The position numbers and the translations under genes are program-made. Positions 24,432 to 32,081 of a stretch of 37,235 nucleotides of DNA are shown in pieces. The notes under the pieces are model-generated. The model made no database searches and was not told where the DNA came from. It worked only from the letters and a program-made list of their open reading frames with translations. Source of the DNA: Devosia limi DSM 17137 (GTDB lineage Bacteria; Pseudomonadota; Alphaproteobacteria; Rhizobiales; Devosiaceae); NCBI RefSeq assembly GCF_900128975.1, contig NZ_FQVC01000021.1, positions 1 to 37,235 on the forward strand, read 5' to 3'. Within the stretch, counting starts at the first letter, position 1; every line of letters starts with the position of its first letter.

Positions 24432-25730
24432 TTACTGATAGATCGGGAAACGGTTCGTGAGTTCACGAACCTTGACCGCGACCTGCGCTTCGACAGCGCC
24501 ATTGTTGTCTTCGCCATTGGCCGCCAGACCATCGAGCACTTCGATGATCAGTTCACCAACCAGCTTGAATTCGGCTTCGCCGAAGCCGCGAGCGGTAGCC
24601 GCCGGAGTGCCCAGACGGATACCCGAAGTGATCGCCGGCTTTTCCGGATCGAACGGCACCGCATTCTTGTTGCAGGTGATGCCGGCACGTTCCAGTGCCT
24701 TTTCGGTGGCCTTGCCGGTCAGTCCCTTGGGGCGCAGATCGACGAGCATCAAATGGTTATCGGTGCCGCCGCTGACAATATCAACGCCGCCCTTAACCAG
24801 CGTTTCCGCCAGAATGTGAGCATTGGCGACGACCTGCTGGGCATAAGCCTTGAACTCGGGCTGCAGCGCTTCCTTGAAGGCCACGGCCTTGGCGGCAATG
24901 ACATGCATCAGCGGTCCGCCCTGGATGCCAGGGAAGATCGCCGAATTGATCTTCTTGGCGATGGCCTCGTCATTGGTCAGAATCAGGCCGCCGCGCGGGC
25001 CGCGCAGGGTCTTGTGGGTGGTGGTTGTGGCGACATGGGCATGCGGGAACGGGCTGGGATAGACACCGCCCGCAACGAGCCCGGCCACATGGGCCATATC
25101 GACAAACAGCAGCGCGCCGACTTCATCGGCGATGGCACGGAACTCGGCCCAGTCCATGAAGCGCGAATAGGCCGAGAAACCGGCAACGATCAGCTTGGGC
25201 TTATGTTCGCGAGCGAGCTGGCGAACCTGATCCATGTCGACGCGGCCGTCCTGCTTACGCAGGCCGTACTGAATGGCGTTGAACCATTTACCGGACTGGT
25301 TTGGCCTCGCGCCGTGGGTCAGGTGACCGCCGGCATCGAGCGACATGCCGAGGATGGTGTCGCCGGGCTGAACCAGCGCCTGATAAACACCCTGATTGGC
25401 CTGCGAGCCGGAGTTTGGCTGCACGTTGGCGAATTCAACGCCGAACAATTGCTTGGCGCGTTCGATGGCCAGCGTTTCGGCAACGTCGACAAACTCGCAA
25501 CCACCATAGTAGCGCTTGCCCGGATAACCTTCAGCGTACTTGTTGGTCATGATCGAGCCCTGCGCTTCAAGCACGGCGCGCGAGACGATATTCTCGGAGG
25601 CGATCAGCTCGATCTCATGCTGCTGGCGACCCAGCTCATTTTTGATCGCGCCAGCGATTTCGGGATCGCTCTCGGCCAGCGACGCGCTGAAGAAATTCGG
25701 AAAGAGCGGAAGGGACTGGGCAGCGCTCAT
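24432..25730 (-). CDS. glyA: serine hydroxymethyltransferase
   Basis: A 432-residue PLP enzyme that interconverts serine and glycine with tetrahydrofolate. The PLP lysine is Lys240 in TTTTHKTLRGPRGG; ELIASEN and YAEGYPGKRYYGG are also intact. It is the first gene of the glyA-nrdR-ribD-ribE-ribH-nusB run. The 252 bases upstream must hold its promoter, but I could not identify a glycine riboswitch or a clear promoter there. Confidence 0.97.
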   Translation of the reverse strand: MSAAQSLPLFPNFFSASLAESDPEIAGAIKNELGRQQHEIELIASENIVSRAVLEAQGSIMTNKYAEGYPGKRYYGGCEFVDVAETLAIERAKQLFGVEFANVQPNSGSQANQGVYQALVQPGDTILGMSLDAGGHLTHGARPNQSGKWFNAIQYGLRKQDGRVDMDQVRQLAREHKPKLIVAGFSAYSRFMDWAEFRAIADEVGALLFVDMAHVAGLVAGGVYPSPFPHAHVATTTTHKTLRGPRGGLILTNDEAIAKKINSAIFPGIQGGPLMHVIAAKAVAFKEALQPEFKAYAQQVVANAHILAETLVKGGVDIVSGGTDNHLMLVDLRPKGLTGKATEKALERAGITCNKNAVPFDPEKPAITSGIRLGTPAATARGFGEAEFKLVGELIIEVLDGLAANGEDNNGAVEAQVAVKVRELTNRFPIYQ

Positions 25731-25982
25731 CGGACGGTTACCTCGCGAGAGATGAAACTGATCGGCATGGCTGTGGCCTTATCACGTCGCGACATGCGAT
25801 TCCAAGGCTGTGAAAAATGACATGGACTCATGGGGGCTCCCCTGGTTGTGAATGGGTGCCCAGGCGAGCGGCATTACAAGGTTCGCGTTCCCCGATGGTT
25901 CACCATCTCTTCTCGCCAGTCGCGCGAACACTTCTCTTATGTCGCAGAACGCGCCGAAGGGAAAGAGGAAGCATGTCGCAGC

Positions 25983-26204
25983 TCAGGCAAACTTGCCCGG
26001 CGTAACGGCACGGACGACGGGAGCAGCCGTCTCCTCACCCAGCTTGCGGCGCAGTTTGGCCAGGGCCAGTTGCTGCATCTGGATGCGATTGGCCGATATC
26101 GGGGTGATGACGATGACCTCGACGCCGGTGGCGCTATCGATGGCGGCGACACGCATTTGCTGGCCGACCTGCACAAACTCGAAAAAGATCTGGGATTCGG
26201 TCAT
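25983..26204 (-). CDS. small conserved protein, DUF6898-like
   Basis: A 73-residue cytoplasmic protein starting MTESQIFFEFVQVGQQMRVA and containing GVEVIVITPISA and LALAKLRRKL. This layout matches a small alphaproteobacterial family (DUF6898) of unknown function, recognised from memory. ATG 26204 has only a weak G-rich site upstream. It lies between the ldtP terminator and glyA on the same strand. The 252-base gap after it, before glyA, has no other identifiable gene. Confidence 0.7.
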   Translation of the reverse strand: MTESQIFFEFVQVGQQMRVAAIDSATGVEVIVITPISANRIQMQQLALAKLRRKLGEETAAPVVRAVTPGKFA

Positions 26205-26257
26205 GTGCGGGGCCCCTGCTCTGCCGGAAGGATAACGAGATTCCCCAGAAATGCGAA

Positions 26258-26279
26258 CGCCCTCCACAATGGGAGGGCG
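26258..26279 (-). terminator. terminator after the L,D-transpeptidase gene
   Basis: CGCCCTCC (26258-26265) and GGAGGGCG (26272-26279) make an 8-bp stem with a 6-base loop. On the minus strand it is followed by TTCGCATTTCT, a weak T-rich tail. It is 22 bases after the gene stop. Confidence 0.6.
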
Positions 26280-26301
26280 CCGGCCGGGACTGTCTGAGAC
26301 A

Positions 26302-27561
26302 TCAGGCGTCGAAGCTGATCTTGCCCTGGGAGTCGAACTGATAGACGTCGTCGCGGAAGCTGACGGTGCCCTGCTTGTTGGCCCAGGCCGTGATGTAGGT
26401 GGTGTGGATCGGCACAGGGGTTTTGACCGAAACGTCAAGGCGCTCATTGGAGGCAAACGTCGCGTCGACGCGGCCCTGATCCCAGTCCTTATTGTCGCGC
26501 AACACCCAATTGACCAGCTGGTTGACGCCATCGACGCGCACGCAGCCCGACGAATGGAAGCGGGCATTTTCACCGAACAGTGCCTTGGACGGGGTATCGT
26601 GGAGATACACGTCGTGCGGGTTATGGAAGTTGATCTTGCAATGGCCCATGGAGTTTTCGGCACCGGGCTCCTGACGGAACATATAGTTGACCGCCTCGTC
26701 CGTGGTCCAATCGATCTGGGTCGGTGAGATTTCGTTGCCCTTGCCGTCATAGATATGGATGCGGAACTTGGTCAGGTATTCCGGATCTTCCTGCATGTAT
26801 TTCGTCAAATCGGCGCGGATGATCGACTTGGGCACATGCCAGTAAGGATTGAAATTGATCTGGTGGATCTTGCTTGCCAGGATCGGGGTAGCGCGTTCAA
26901 CACGGCCAACGACGGCGGTGTGGCGCTGGGCCACCATACCACCTTCAACGGCCTCGATGGTTGCAGCGGGAATATTGACCACCACGTAGCGATCCGAAAG
27001 CTTGGCCGCAATGGCCTGGACGCGCTGGAAATTGAGATAGAGCTGACCGAGGCGGTTCTGCGCCGGGACCGCCATGGCGTACCAGGTCGGCTCATCGACC
27101 TGGCCGTTGACGATCAGGCCGTGACGAGCCTGGAAGGTGCGGACGCCGCGGTCGGTGGCTTCATCGAACAGGTCATTGGCGCGCTCCACGACGGGCATAT
27201 CGCCCGAAGACATCAGGCGGCGCTTGAGGGCAATCACCGACCTGCGGTTATTGCCGAGGACCAGGCCGTAGATTTCCTGCGGCACCTCTTCCCAGCCGCC
27301 GGCGGCCACGAAGGGTTCGTACTGGGAAATCGCCAATTGGAGATTGTGGGCGGTATCGAAGGACAGGATCGGCTCGTTAGTCGCAATCAACGCCTCGGCC
27401 GCAGCAGTGTTGCCGCCCCGGTCAGCATCACGCAGCACGCGATTGCGCGCGAACATATCGAAAATGCTTTCGCCTTCCTGGGCGCGAGCCACTGACGGCA
27501 GAGCCGCCGACACGCCGACCATGGCCATTGAACTGAGGAGAGTACGTCGATTCAGCCGCAT
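26302..27561 (-). CDS. ldtP: exported L,D-transpeptidase (LdtP-like, YkuD/YcbB type)
   Basis: 419 residues. A twin-arginine-like signal (RLNRRTLLSSM, ending ARAQ near 28) precedes the mature part. A peptidoglycan-binding-like region is at about 105-165 and a YkuD catalytic domain at about 190-400. The active site is complete: His321, and HSSGCVRV with His336 and catalytic Cys340. It would form 3-3 cross-links or attach proteins to peptidoglycan in the periplasm. A MarR-type regulator is the next gene upstream on the same strand, as for the LdtR/LdtP pair of rhizobia and Liberibacter. A palindrome (27678-27690) lies in its upstream gap. Confidence 0.9.
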   Translation of the reverse strand: MRLNRRTLLSSMAMVGVSAALPSVARAQEGESIFDMFARNRVLRDADRGGNTAAAEALIATNEPILSFDTAHNLQLAISQYEPFVAAGGWEEVPQEIYGLVLGNNRRSVIALKRRLMSSGDMPVVERANDLFDEATDRGVRTFQARHGLIVNGQVDEPTWYAMAVPAQNRLGQLYLNFQRVQAIAAKLSDRYVVVNIPAATIEAVEGGMVAQRHTAVVGRVERATPILASKIHQINFNPYWHVPKSIIRADLTKYMQEDPEYLTKFRIHIYDGKGNEISPTQIDWTTDEAVNYMFRQEPGAENSMGHCKINFHNPHDVYLHDTPSKALFGENARFHSSGCVRVDGVNQLVNWVLRDNKDWDQGRVDATFASNERLDVSVKTPVPIHTTYITAWANKQGTVSFRDDVYQFDSQGKISFDA

Positions 27562-27677
27562 TGATTCACCCGAAATACCTAGCCGCCAGTGGGCCGGTTT
27601 TTACCATCGCGTCCCGCAGCCCACAACGTGGTCAAACCGATGTGAACTTTTAGACTCTGGAAACTATACGCGGGAAA

Positions 27678-27690
27678 TGGTTTCAAACCA
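27678..27690. promoter_or_regulatory. palindrome upstream of ldtP, candidate operator
   Basis: TGGTTTCAAACCA is a perfect 6-1-6 palindrome about 117 bases upstream of the ldtP start. It is a candidate site for the neighbouring MarR-type regulator, which is an inference from position only. Confidence 0.4.
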
Positions 27691-27731
27691 CACAACAGCA
27701 GTCAAATACGCCACTTTACGGCGCAAATAAG

Positions 27732-27757
27732 AAACGCCGACCCAAAGGCCGGCGTTT
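27732..27757 (-). terminator. terminator after ldtR
   Basis: AAACGCCG (27732-27739) and CGGCGTTT (27750-27757) form an 8-bp stem. On the minus strand it is followed by CTTATTTG. It separates ldtR from ldtP, so the latter should have its own promoter. Confidence 0.7.
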
Positions 27758-27805
27758 GCTGTTCTGTGTGGCACAGGCGCAACAGGCGTTGCGGGCCTTG
27801 CTTGC

Positions 27806-28315
27806 TTACAGCTTGTAGAGGATCTGATCGACCCAGAAGCGCTCGAGGCGGGCCAGCGCCTTGTTGAGGCCGTCGAATTCATCGTCGCCCAGGCCGCCGA
27901 CCTTGTCGATGGACTTGAGGTGACGGTCATAAAGCTCGTCGATCACTTCAGCGACTTCCTCGCCCTTCGGTGTCAGCTTGATGCGGACCGAGCGGCGATC
28001 GGTGCGGGAGCGCTCCTGGAAGATATAGCCGGTCTCGACCAGCTTCTTGAGATTGTAGGAGACGTTCGAGCCGAGGTAGTAACCGCGCGAGCGCAGCTCG
28101 CCGGCGGTCAGTTCCGCATCGCCGATGTTGAACATCAGCAGGGCCTGAACCGGGTTGATGTCATCCCAGCCCATGCGGTCGAACTCGTCCTTGATGAGAT
28201 CGAGCAGCCGACGATGCAGACGCTCGACCCGCGAAACGGCTTCGAGGTAGAGCGGCTTCAGGCTCTGGGAACGTTCCGGGACCATTGCCTCGGCTGCGTT
28301 AGATTTGATTGCCAT
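27806..28315 (-). CDS. ldtR: MarR-family regulator LdtR
   Basis: A 169-residue winged-helix regulator: LTAGELRSRGYYLGSNVSYNLKKL is the recognition region and RSRTDRRSVRIKLTPKGEEV the wing. The rhizobial LdtR family controls the L,D-transpeptidase gene and osmotic/cell-wall stress responses. The adjacent ldtP fits this. ATG 28315 has GAGG six bases upstream, whereas the in-frame ATG at 28354 has no site, so the shorter form was chosen. An inverted repeat, GGTTACA (28453-28459)/TGTAACC (28474-28480), lies further upstream. Confidence 0.9.
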   Translation of the reverse strand: MAIKSNAAEAMVPERSQSLKPLYLEAVSRVERLHRRLLDLIKDEFDRMGWDDINPVQALLMFNIGDAELTAGELRSRGYYLGSNVSYNLKKLVETGYIFQERSRTDRRSVRIKLTPKGEEVAEVIDELYDRHLKSIDKVGGLGDDEFDGLNKALARLERFWVDQILYKL

Positions 28316-28452
28316 TTGTGCCTCACTGTTTTCAGTCTGTGCGATTTTTCGCATCTCATGAGGCCAAACTACGGCCCCCCACCTAAGATCGCCCTAAGCC
28401 GCACGCTTAAAACTATCTTACTGAAAAAGTTCGGGAATTTGGCTTTACGATT

Positions 28453-28480
28453 GGTTACACCAGGTCAGACAATTGTAACC
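28453..28480. promoter_or_regulatory. inverted repeat upstream of ldtR
   Basis: GGTTACA and TGTAACC, 14 bases apart, lie about 140-165 bases upstream of the ldtR start and just beyond the convergent-side end of the next gene. It could be an operator or part of a terminator. The rest of the gap (28316-28534) shows nothing else clear apart from GGGGAT/ATCCCC arms at about 28497-28524. Confidence 0.3.
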
Positions 28481-28534
28481 TAAACGGGGTGTGAACGGGG
28501 ATAGCGTGGGTAAGCCGCCATCCCCGGGCTTGTA

Positions 28535-28948
28535 TCAGGCGCGAGATAGCATGGCGCGGGCGCCCACCAGCTTGAGCAGCAGGACACCGGCAACGGCCAG
28601 TCCCTGGCCGGCGATAAAGACCAGGCCGAACAGACTCATGGTGAAGCCATAGATCAGCAGTAGCGCGGCGCTGCCGATCACCCAGCTGATATCGACGAAC
28701 AGATGCAGGGCATAGGCAGGCCGAGGCAAGCGCGGGGCGCGGGCAGTCCAGATGTTGAATGCGGCCCAAGGGAGCAGGACCAAGCCGATGGCCAGCAAGA
28801 ACTCCGCCGGCAGGGGCCAGCCGACCATGGCGGTGAGGGGCATTGCGAGCAATGCGACCCCGACGCCCATCACAAACGAGACGGTGCCATCGAGCCAATA
28901 GACGAAGCGCGGGCCAAGGCGGGCGGCGGATTGAGCGAGAACAGTCAT
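28535..28948 (-). CDS. small integral membrane protein
   Basis: A 137-residue hydrophobic protein with four predicted membrane helices and no recognised catalytic motif. I cannot assign a family. ATG 28948 has GGAG nine bases upstream; GTG 28957 is the other candidate. It is divergent from the XRE/MmyB-type regulator across 126 bases that contain a perfect palindrome. It is therefore probably the regulator's main target. Confidence 0.75.
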   Translation of the reverse strand: MTVLAQSAARLGPRFVYWLDGTVSFVMGVGVALLAMPLTAMVGWPLPAEFLLAIGLVLLPWAAFNIWTARAPRLPRPAYALHLFVDISWVIGSAALLLIYGFTMSLFGLVFIAGQGLAVAGVLLLKLVGARAMLSRA

Positions 28949-29011
28949 CAGTAACACTCCGGTTTCGGGTTTTGATGATTGAAGGTTGTCGCCGGGAGGT
29001 CATGGTTTCAA

Positions 29012-29026
29012 TTACCTTGGAGGTAA
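29012..29026. promoter_or_regulatory. palindromic operator in a divergent promoter region
   Basis: TTACCT-TGG-AGGTAA is a perfect 6-3-6 palindrome, 48 bases before the regulator start and 63 bases before the divergent membrane-protein gene. It is the natural candidate for autoregulation and control of the neighbour. Confidence 0.6.
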
Positions 29027-29074
29027 GTGCAAAGCAGCAGGTGCTGCGGCAGGCTCGGGAAAACGGGGGCGGTA

Positions 29075-29800
29075 ATGGTTGGAGCGATGCTGAGAGAGTG
29101 GCGGAGCCTGCGCGGCATGAGTCAGTTGGACCTGGCGCTGAGCGCCGATGTGTCGGGGCGGCATGTCTCGTTTCTGGAAAGCGGACGGGCGCGGCCGAGT
29201 GCCGAGATGGTGTTGCGGCTGGCCGAGGCGCTGGCCATGCCGTTGCGGGAGCGCAATGGCTTGCTGGTGGCGGCGGGGTTTGCGCCGCAATTCGGCGACA
29301 GCGACTGGAACTCGCCACAGATGACGGAGATCCGCCGAGCTGCGGGGATGATCTTGGCGGGGCATGCGCCCTACCCGGCGATGGTGCTGGATGCGGCGCT
29401 CAATGTGCTGGAAGCCAATGCGGCGGCGATGGCACTGTTGGGCGACGGTACCGGCGTGCCGGAGCAGCTCAATCTGGTGGATCTGGTGTTCATAGCGGGG
29501 CCGGTGCGGGCCGCGATCGGCAATTGGGACGAGATTGCCGGCTACCTGATGCACCGGATGCGCGAGGGCGTGCGAATGCGTGGACCGCAATCGGCGATTG
29601 GAGTGGTGATGCGGCGGGCACTGCGGCAACCGGGCGCGGATGGCCTGACGGCCAGACCGAAGTCCGGGACGGTGTTGTTGCCGTTGGTGTTCAACAATGG
29701 AGGCGAGGAGACCCGCTGGTTTACCACCGTGACCAGCTTTGGTGCCCCGCAGGACGTGCTGGCCGAGGAAATCACCATCGAGCAGTTTCACCCGGCATAG
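29075..29800 (+). CDS. XRE-family regulator with MmyB-like ligand-binding domain
   Basis: About 241 residues. The N-terminal XRE helix-turn-helix (LREWRSLRGMSQLDLALSAD, then HVSFLESGRARPSAEMVLRL) is followed by a PAS-like MmyB-type domain (YPAMVLDAALNVLEANAAA). Relatives are mostly repressors of a neighbouring gene, and some are reported to bind lipids or small hydrophobic molecules. ATG 29075 follows a GGGGG site by five bases; ATG 29087 is an alternative with GGAG. It is divergent from a small membrane protein with a palindromic site between. The ligand is unknown. Confidence 0.85.
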   Translation: MVGAMLREWRSLRGMSQLDLALSADVSGRHVSFLESGRARPSAEMVLRLAEALAMPLRERNGLLVAAGFAPQFGDSDWNSPQMTEIRRAAGMILAGHAPYPAMVLDAALNVLEANAAAMALLGDGTGVPEQLNLVDLVFIAGPVRAAIGNWDEIAGYLMHRMREGVRMRGPQSAIGVVMRRALRQPGADGLTARPKSGTVLLPLVFNNGGEETRWFTTVTSFGAPQDVLAEEITIEQFHPA

Positions 29801-29805
29801 ACGGA

Positions 29806-30195
29806 TCAGTCGCTGGCCTGGGCGCGATTGAGGCGAATACCGAGCACGAAGATGATGAGAATCGAGGCGAGCAGAACCAGCCGCACGGCGAAGCCGAAGG
29901 CGCTCATCTGCACATCGGGATTGCCGAGCAGATAGAGGAGCAACTCGATGCCGGTCGCGCCGACGAGCAGTACCGCCCCCCAGCTGGCCTTGATCCACAG
30001 GCCGACAGCCGCGAACAGGCGCGTCAGGGCGAAGATGGCCAGATAGACGAAGCCGGTCATGCCCATGGTGGTGATCGGGCTGACGGAGCCGAGCTGAACG
30101 CCAAGCAGGCGCGCCGCATCGTTGAGCCCGAGCAGCAGGCTGATGATGGCAACGATGCGGATATAGATGCCGATTGGCTGAGCGTTGAAATCCAT
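29806..30195 (-). CDS. small membrane protein, possibly DUF6163
   Basis: A 129-residue protein with four hydrophobic segments, starting MDFNAQPIGIYIRIVAIISL and ending in a short basic tail. It resembles small membrane proteins found near hemB in rhizobia (DUF6163, from memory, not certain). It is divergent from hemB, with a tandem hairpin-repeat array in between, and its 3' end lies five bases from the XRE gene stop. No ribosome-binding site is evident before ATG 30195. Confidence 0.75.
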   Translation of the reverse strand: MDFNAQPIGIYIRIVAIISLLLGLNDAARLLGVQLGSVSPITTMGMTGFVYLAIFALTRLFAAVGLWIKASWGAVLLVGATGIELLLYLLGNPDVQMSAFGFAVRLVLLASILIIFVLGIRLNRAQASD

Positions 30196-30224
30196 GCGCG
30201 ATTTCTAGACCCACAGTTACGGCG

Positions 30225-30351
30225 CGACAAGCCACGACAAGCAAGGGCTTGCGCAGGGCGACAAGCAAGGGCTTGCGCAGGGGCGACAAGCAAGGGCTTG
30301 CGCAGGGGCGACAAGCAAGGGCTTGCGCGTGCGACAAGCGGGAGCTTGGAG
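30225..30351. repeat. tandem hairpin repeat array upstream of hemB
   Basis: Four near-identical units start at 30235, 30259, 30284 and 30309 (24, 25, 25 and 23 bases). Each begins CGACAAGCAAGGGCTTGCGC, differing only in the number of trailing Gs. A partial unit (30225-30234) and a diverged one (30332-30351, CGACAAGCGGGAGCTTGGAG) flank them. Every unit carries its own stem CAAGC/GCTTG with a 4-base loop. There are no unique spacers, so it is not a CRISPR array. It fills most of the gap between the DUF6163-like gene and hemB. Confidence 0.9.
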
Positions 30352-30399
30352 TGATTGCCGGTGGCTGATATTGAGGGCCAGCATTTTAGGAGACGCAGC

Positions 30400-31413
30400 A
30401 TGGCCGAGCAGTGGAACAAGCACGACATGGAGTTCCTGGGCGGGCGGCGGTTGCGCCGGGCCCGGCAGACGGCCTGGAGCCGCGCCATGGTTCGCGAGAC
30501 CGTGCTGACCCCATCGGACCTGATCTGGCCGCTCTTCGTCATCGAAGGGCACAACGAAAAGACCCAGATTCGCACCATGCCGGGTGTCGAGCGGCTGAGC
30601 GTCGACCTGTGCGTCGAGGCGGCCAAGGCGGCGCGCGATGCCGGCATTCCGGCGCTGGCGCTGTTTCCCAATACGCCCGACCATCTGCGCAGCGAAAACG
30701 GCGCCGAGGCCTATAACCCAGACAACCTGATGTGCCGCGCCCTTTCGGCTATCAAGAGCGCGGTGCCGGAAATCGGGCTTATCGCCGACGTGGCGCTGGA
30801 TGAATATTCGAGCGATGGCCAGGACGGGCTGGTGCGCGATGGCGAGATTCTCAATGACGAGACCGTAGCGGTTATGGTGCGTTCGGCGCTGGTGCAGGCC
30901 AAGGCCGGCGCCGACATCATTGCGCCGTCCGACATGATGGACGGCCGCGTGGCGGCGATCCGCGAGGCGCTGGACGATGGCGGTTTCGAGCAGAAGCAGA
31001 TCATGGCCTATGCGGCCAAGTATGCCTCGTTTTTCTATGGGCCATTCCGCGAGGCAGTGGGCACGGGCGCGCGGCTCAAGGGCGACAAGCGCACCTATCA
31101 GATGGACCACGCCAATTCCGACGAGGCGATGCGCGAAATCGAGCAGGACATTGCCGAGGGCGCCGACAGCGTCATGGTCAAGCCCGGCCTGCCCTATCTG
31201 GATATCGTGCGGCGGGCCAAGGACAATTTCAACATCCCGATCTACGCCTATCAGGTGAGTGGCGAGTTCGCGATGATCGAGATGGCGGCGGCGGCTGGGG
31301 CGATCGACCGCAAGGGCTCGATCCTGGAAAGCCTCTATGCCTTCAAGCGGGCTGGCGCCAATGGCGTGTTGACCTATTTTGCGCTGGAAGTGGCGCGCGA
31401 TCTCGGTCGGTAA
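30400..31413 (+). CDS. hemB: delta-aminolevulinic acid dehydratase (porphobilinogen synthase), Mg-type
   Basis: A 337-residue HemB that condenses two aminolevulinate molecules to porphobilinogen for haem and other tetrapyrroles. The Schiff-base lysines are Lys207 (MAYAAKYAS) and Lys261 (VMVKPGLPYLD). The metal loop reads DVALDEYSSDGQDG (130-143), with Asp/Ala in place of the three cysteines of zinc enzymes. It should therefore be the magnesium/potassium-dependent form. ATG 30400 is set by AGGAGA about six bases upstream. Confidence 0.97.
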   Translation: MAEQWNKHDMEFLGGRRLRRARQTAWSRAMVRETVLTPSDLIWPLFVIEGHNEKTQIRTMPGVERLSVDLCVEAAKAARDAGIPALALFPNTPDHLRSENGAEAYNPDNLMCRALSAIKSAVPEIGLIADVALDEYSSDGQDGLVRDGEILNDETVAVMVRSALVQAKAGADIIAPSDMMDGRVAAIREALDDGGFEQKQIMAYAAKYASFFYGPFREAVGTGARLKGDKRTYQMDHANSDEAMREIEQDIAEGADSVMVKPGLPYLDIVRRAKDNFNIPIYAYQVSGEFAMIEMAAAAGAIDRKGSILESLYAFKRAGANGVLTYFALEVARDLGR

Positions 31414-31494
31414 CCGAACAGCTTCGCTTCTGCTGCCCGGGGTTACATTTCTGTGCCTTGCGCTCTTGCAGCGCCGGGCACGGATAACAATGTG

Positions 31495-32022
31495 ATGCAT
31501 ATGAACGATACCCAGAATGCCCGCCCCGCCCTGCCCGATCCTTCGACTGCTCCCGAGCTGTTCGAGGGGCTGCTGACGCGCCGTGTGACGGCCTATGTCA
31601 TCGACCTGGTGATCATGGGCGCCATCGTGGTGGGGCTGAGCATTGTTGGCTTGATTGCCGGGTTCCTGACCTTCGGCCTGGCCTGGGTAGCGCTGGCCAT
31701 TGTCGTTCCCGCCGCTATCGTAATCTATTATGCAGCCACGCTGGGCTCGTCGCGCCGCGCCACCATTGGCATGCAGATGATGGATATCGTCCTGACCCCA
31801 ACCCGCGGGTATCCGCTGGACGGCTGGATGGCATTCCTGCATGCGGCGCTGTTCTGGCTGACATTCTGGATCTCCTGGCCGGTATCGCTGCTGTTCGCGC
31901 TGTTCACGCCGCGCCGGCAGATGATCCACGATCTGGTGATGGGCACGATGATGGTGCGTCGCTCGCCAATGATCCGCCATTGGCAAGCGGCCCGCAGCGG
32001 AGCCTATTCTTCCTCGTATTGA
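31495..32022 (+). CDS. RDD-family membrane protein
   Basis: A 175-residue membrane protein with an RDD domain. The first helix carries RRVTAYVIDLVIMG, with the Arg and Asp positions of the family. Two or three further helices follow, and RRATIGMQMMDI and RRQMIHDLVMGT form the conserved loops. Function is generally unknown; some RDD proteins are cation antiporters. ATG 31495 or ATG 31501 is the start. The gene lies between hemB and bpt in a conserved alphaproteobacterial arrangement. Confidence 0.88.
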   Translation: MHMNDTQNARPALPDPSTAPELFEGLLTRRVTAYVIDLVIMGAIVVGLSIVGLIAGFLTFGLAWVALAIVVPAAIVIYYAATLGSSRRATIGMQMMDIVLTPTRGYPLDGWMAFLHAALFWLTFWISWPVSLLFALFTPRRQMIHDLVMGTMMVRRSPMIRHWQAARSGAYSSSY

Positions 32023-32081
32023 GGCGTTGCGAGCAGAGCGGCGCAGGACTACACTGTCCGGATGCCATTTATGAGCCTCCG

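Noticed and set aside
25731..25982. glycine riboswitch or small gene upstream of glyA
   Set aside because: I could not draw the conserved glycine-aptamer core, and open frames on either strand lack a ribosome-binding site and conserved features.
30225..30351. CRISPR-like array
   Set aside because: Units are directly adjacent with no unique spacers, are themselves hairpins, and no cas gene is present.
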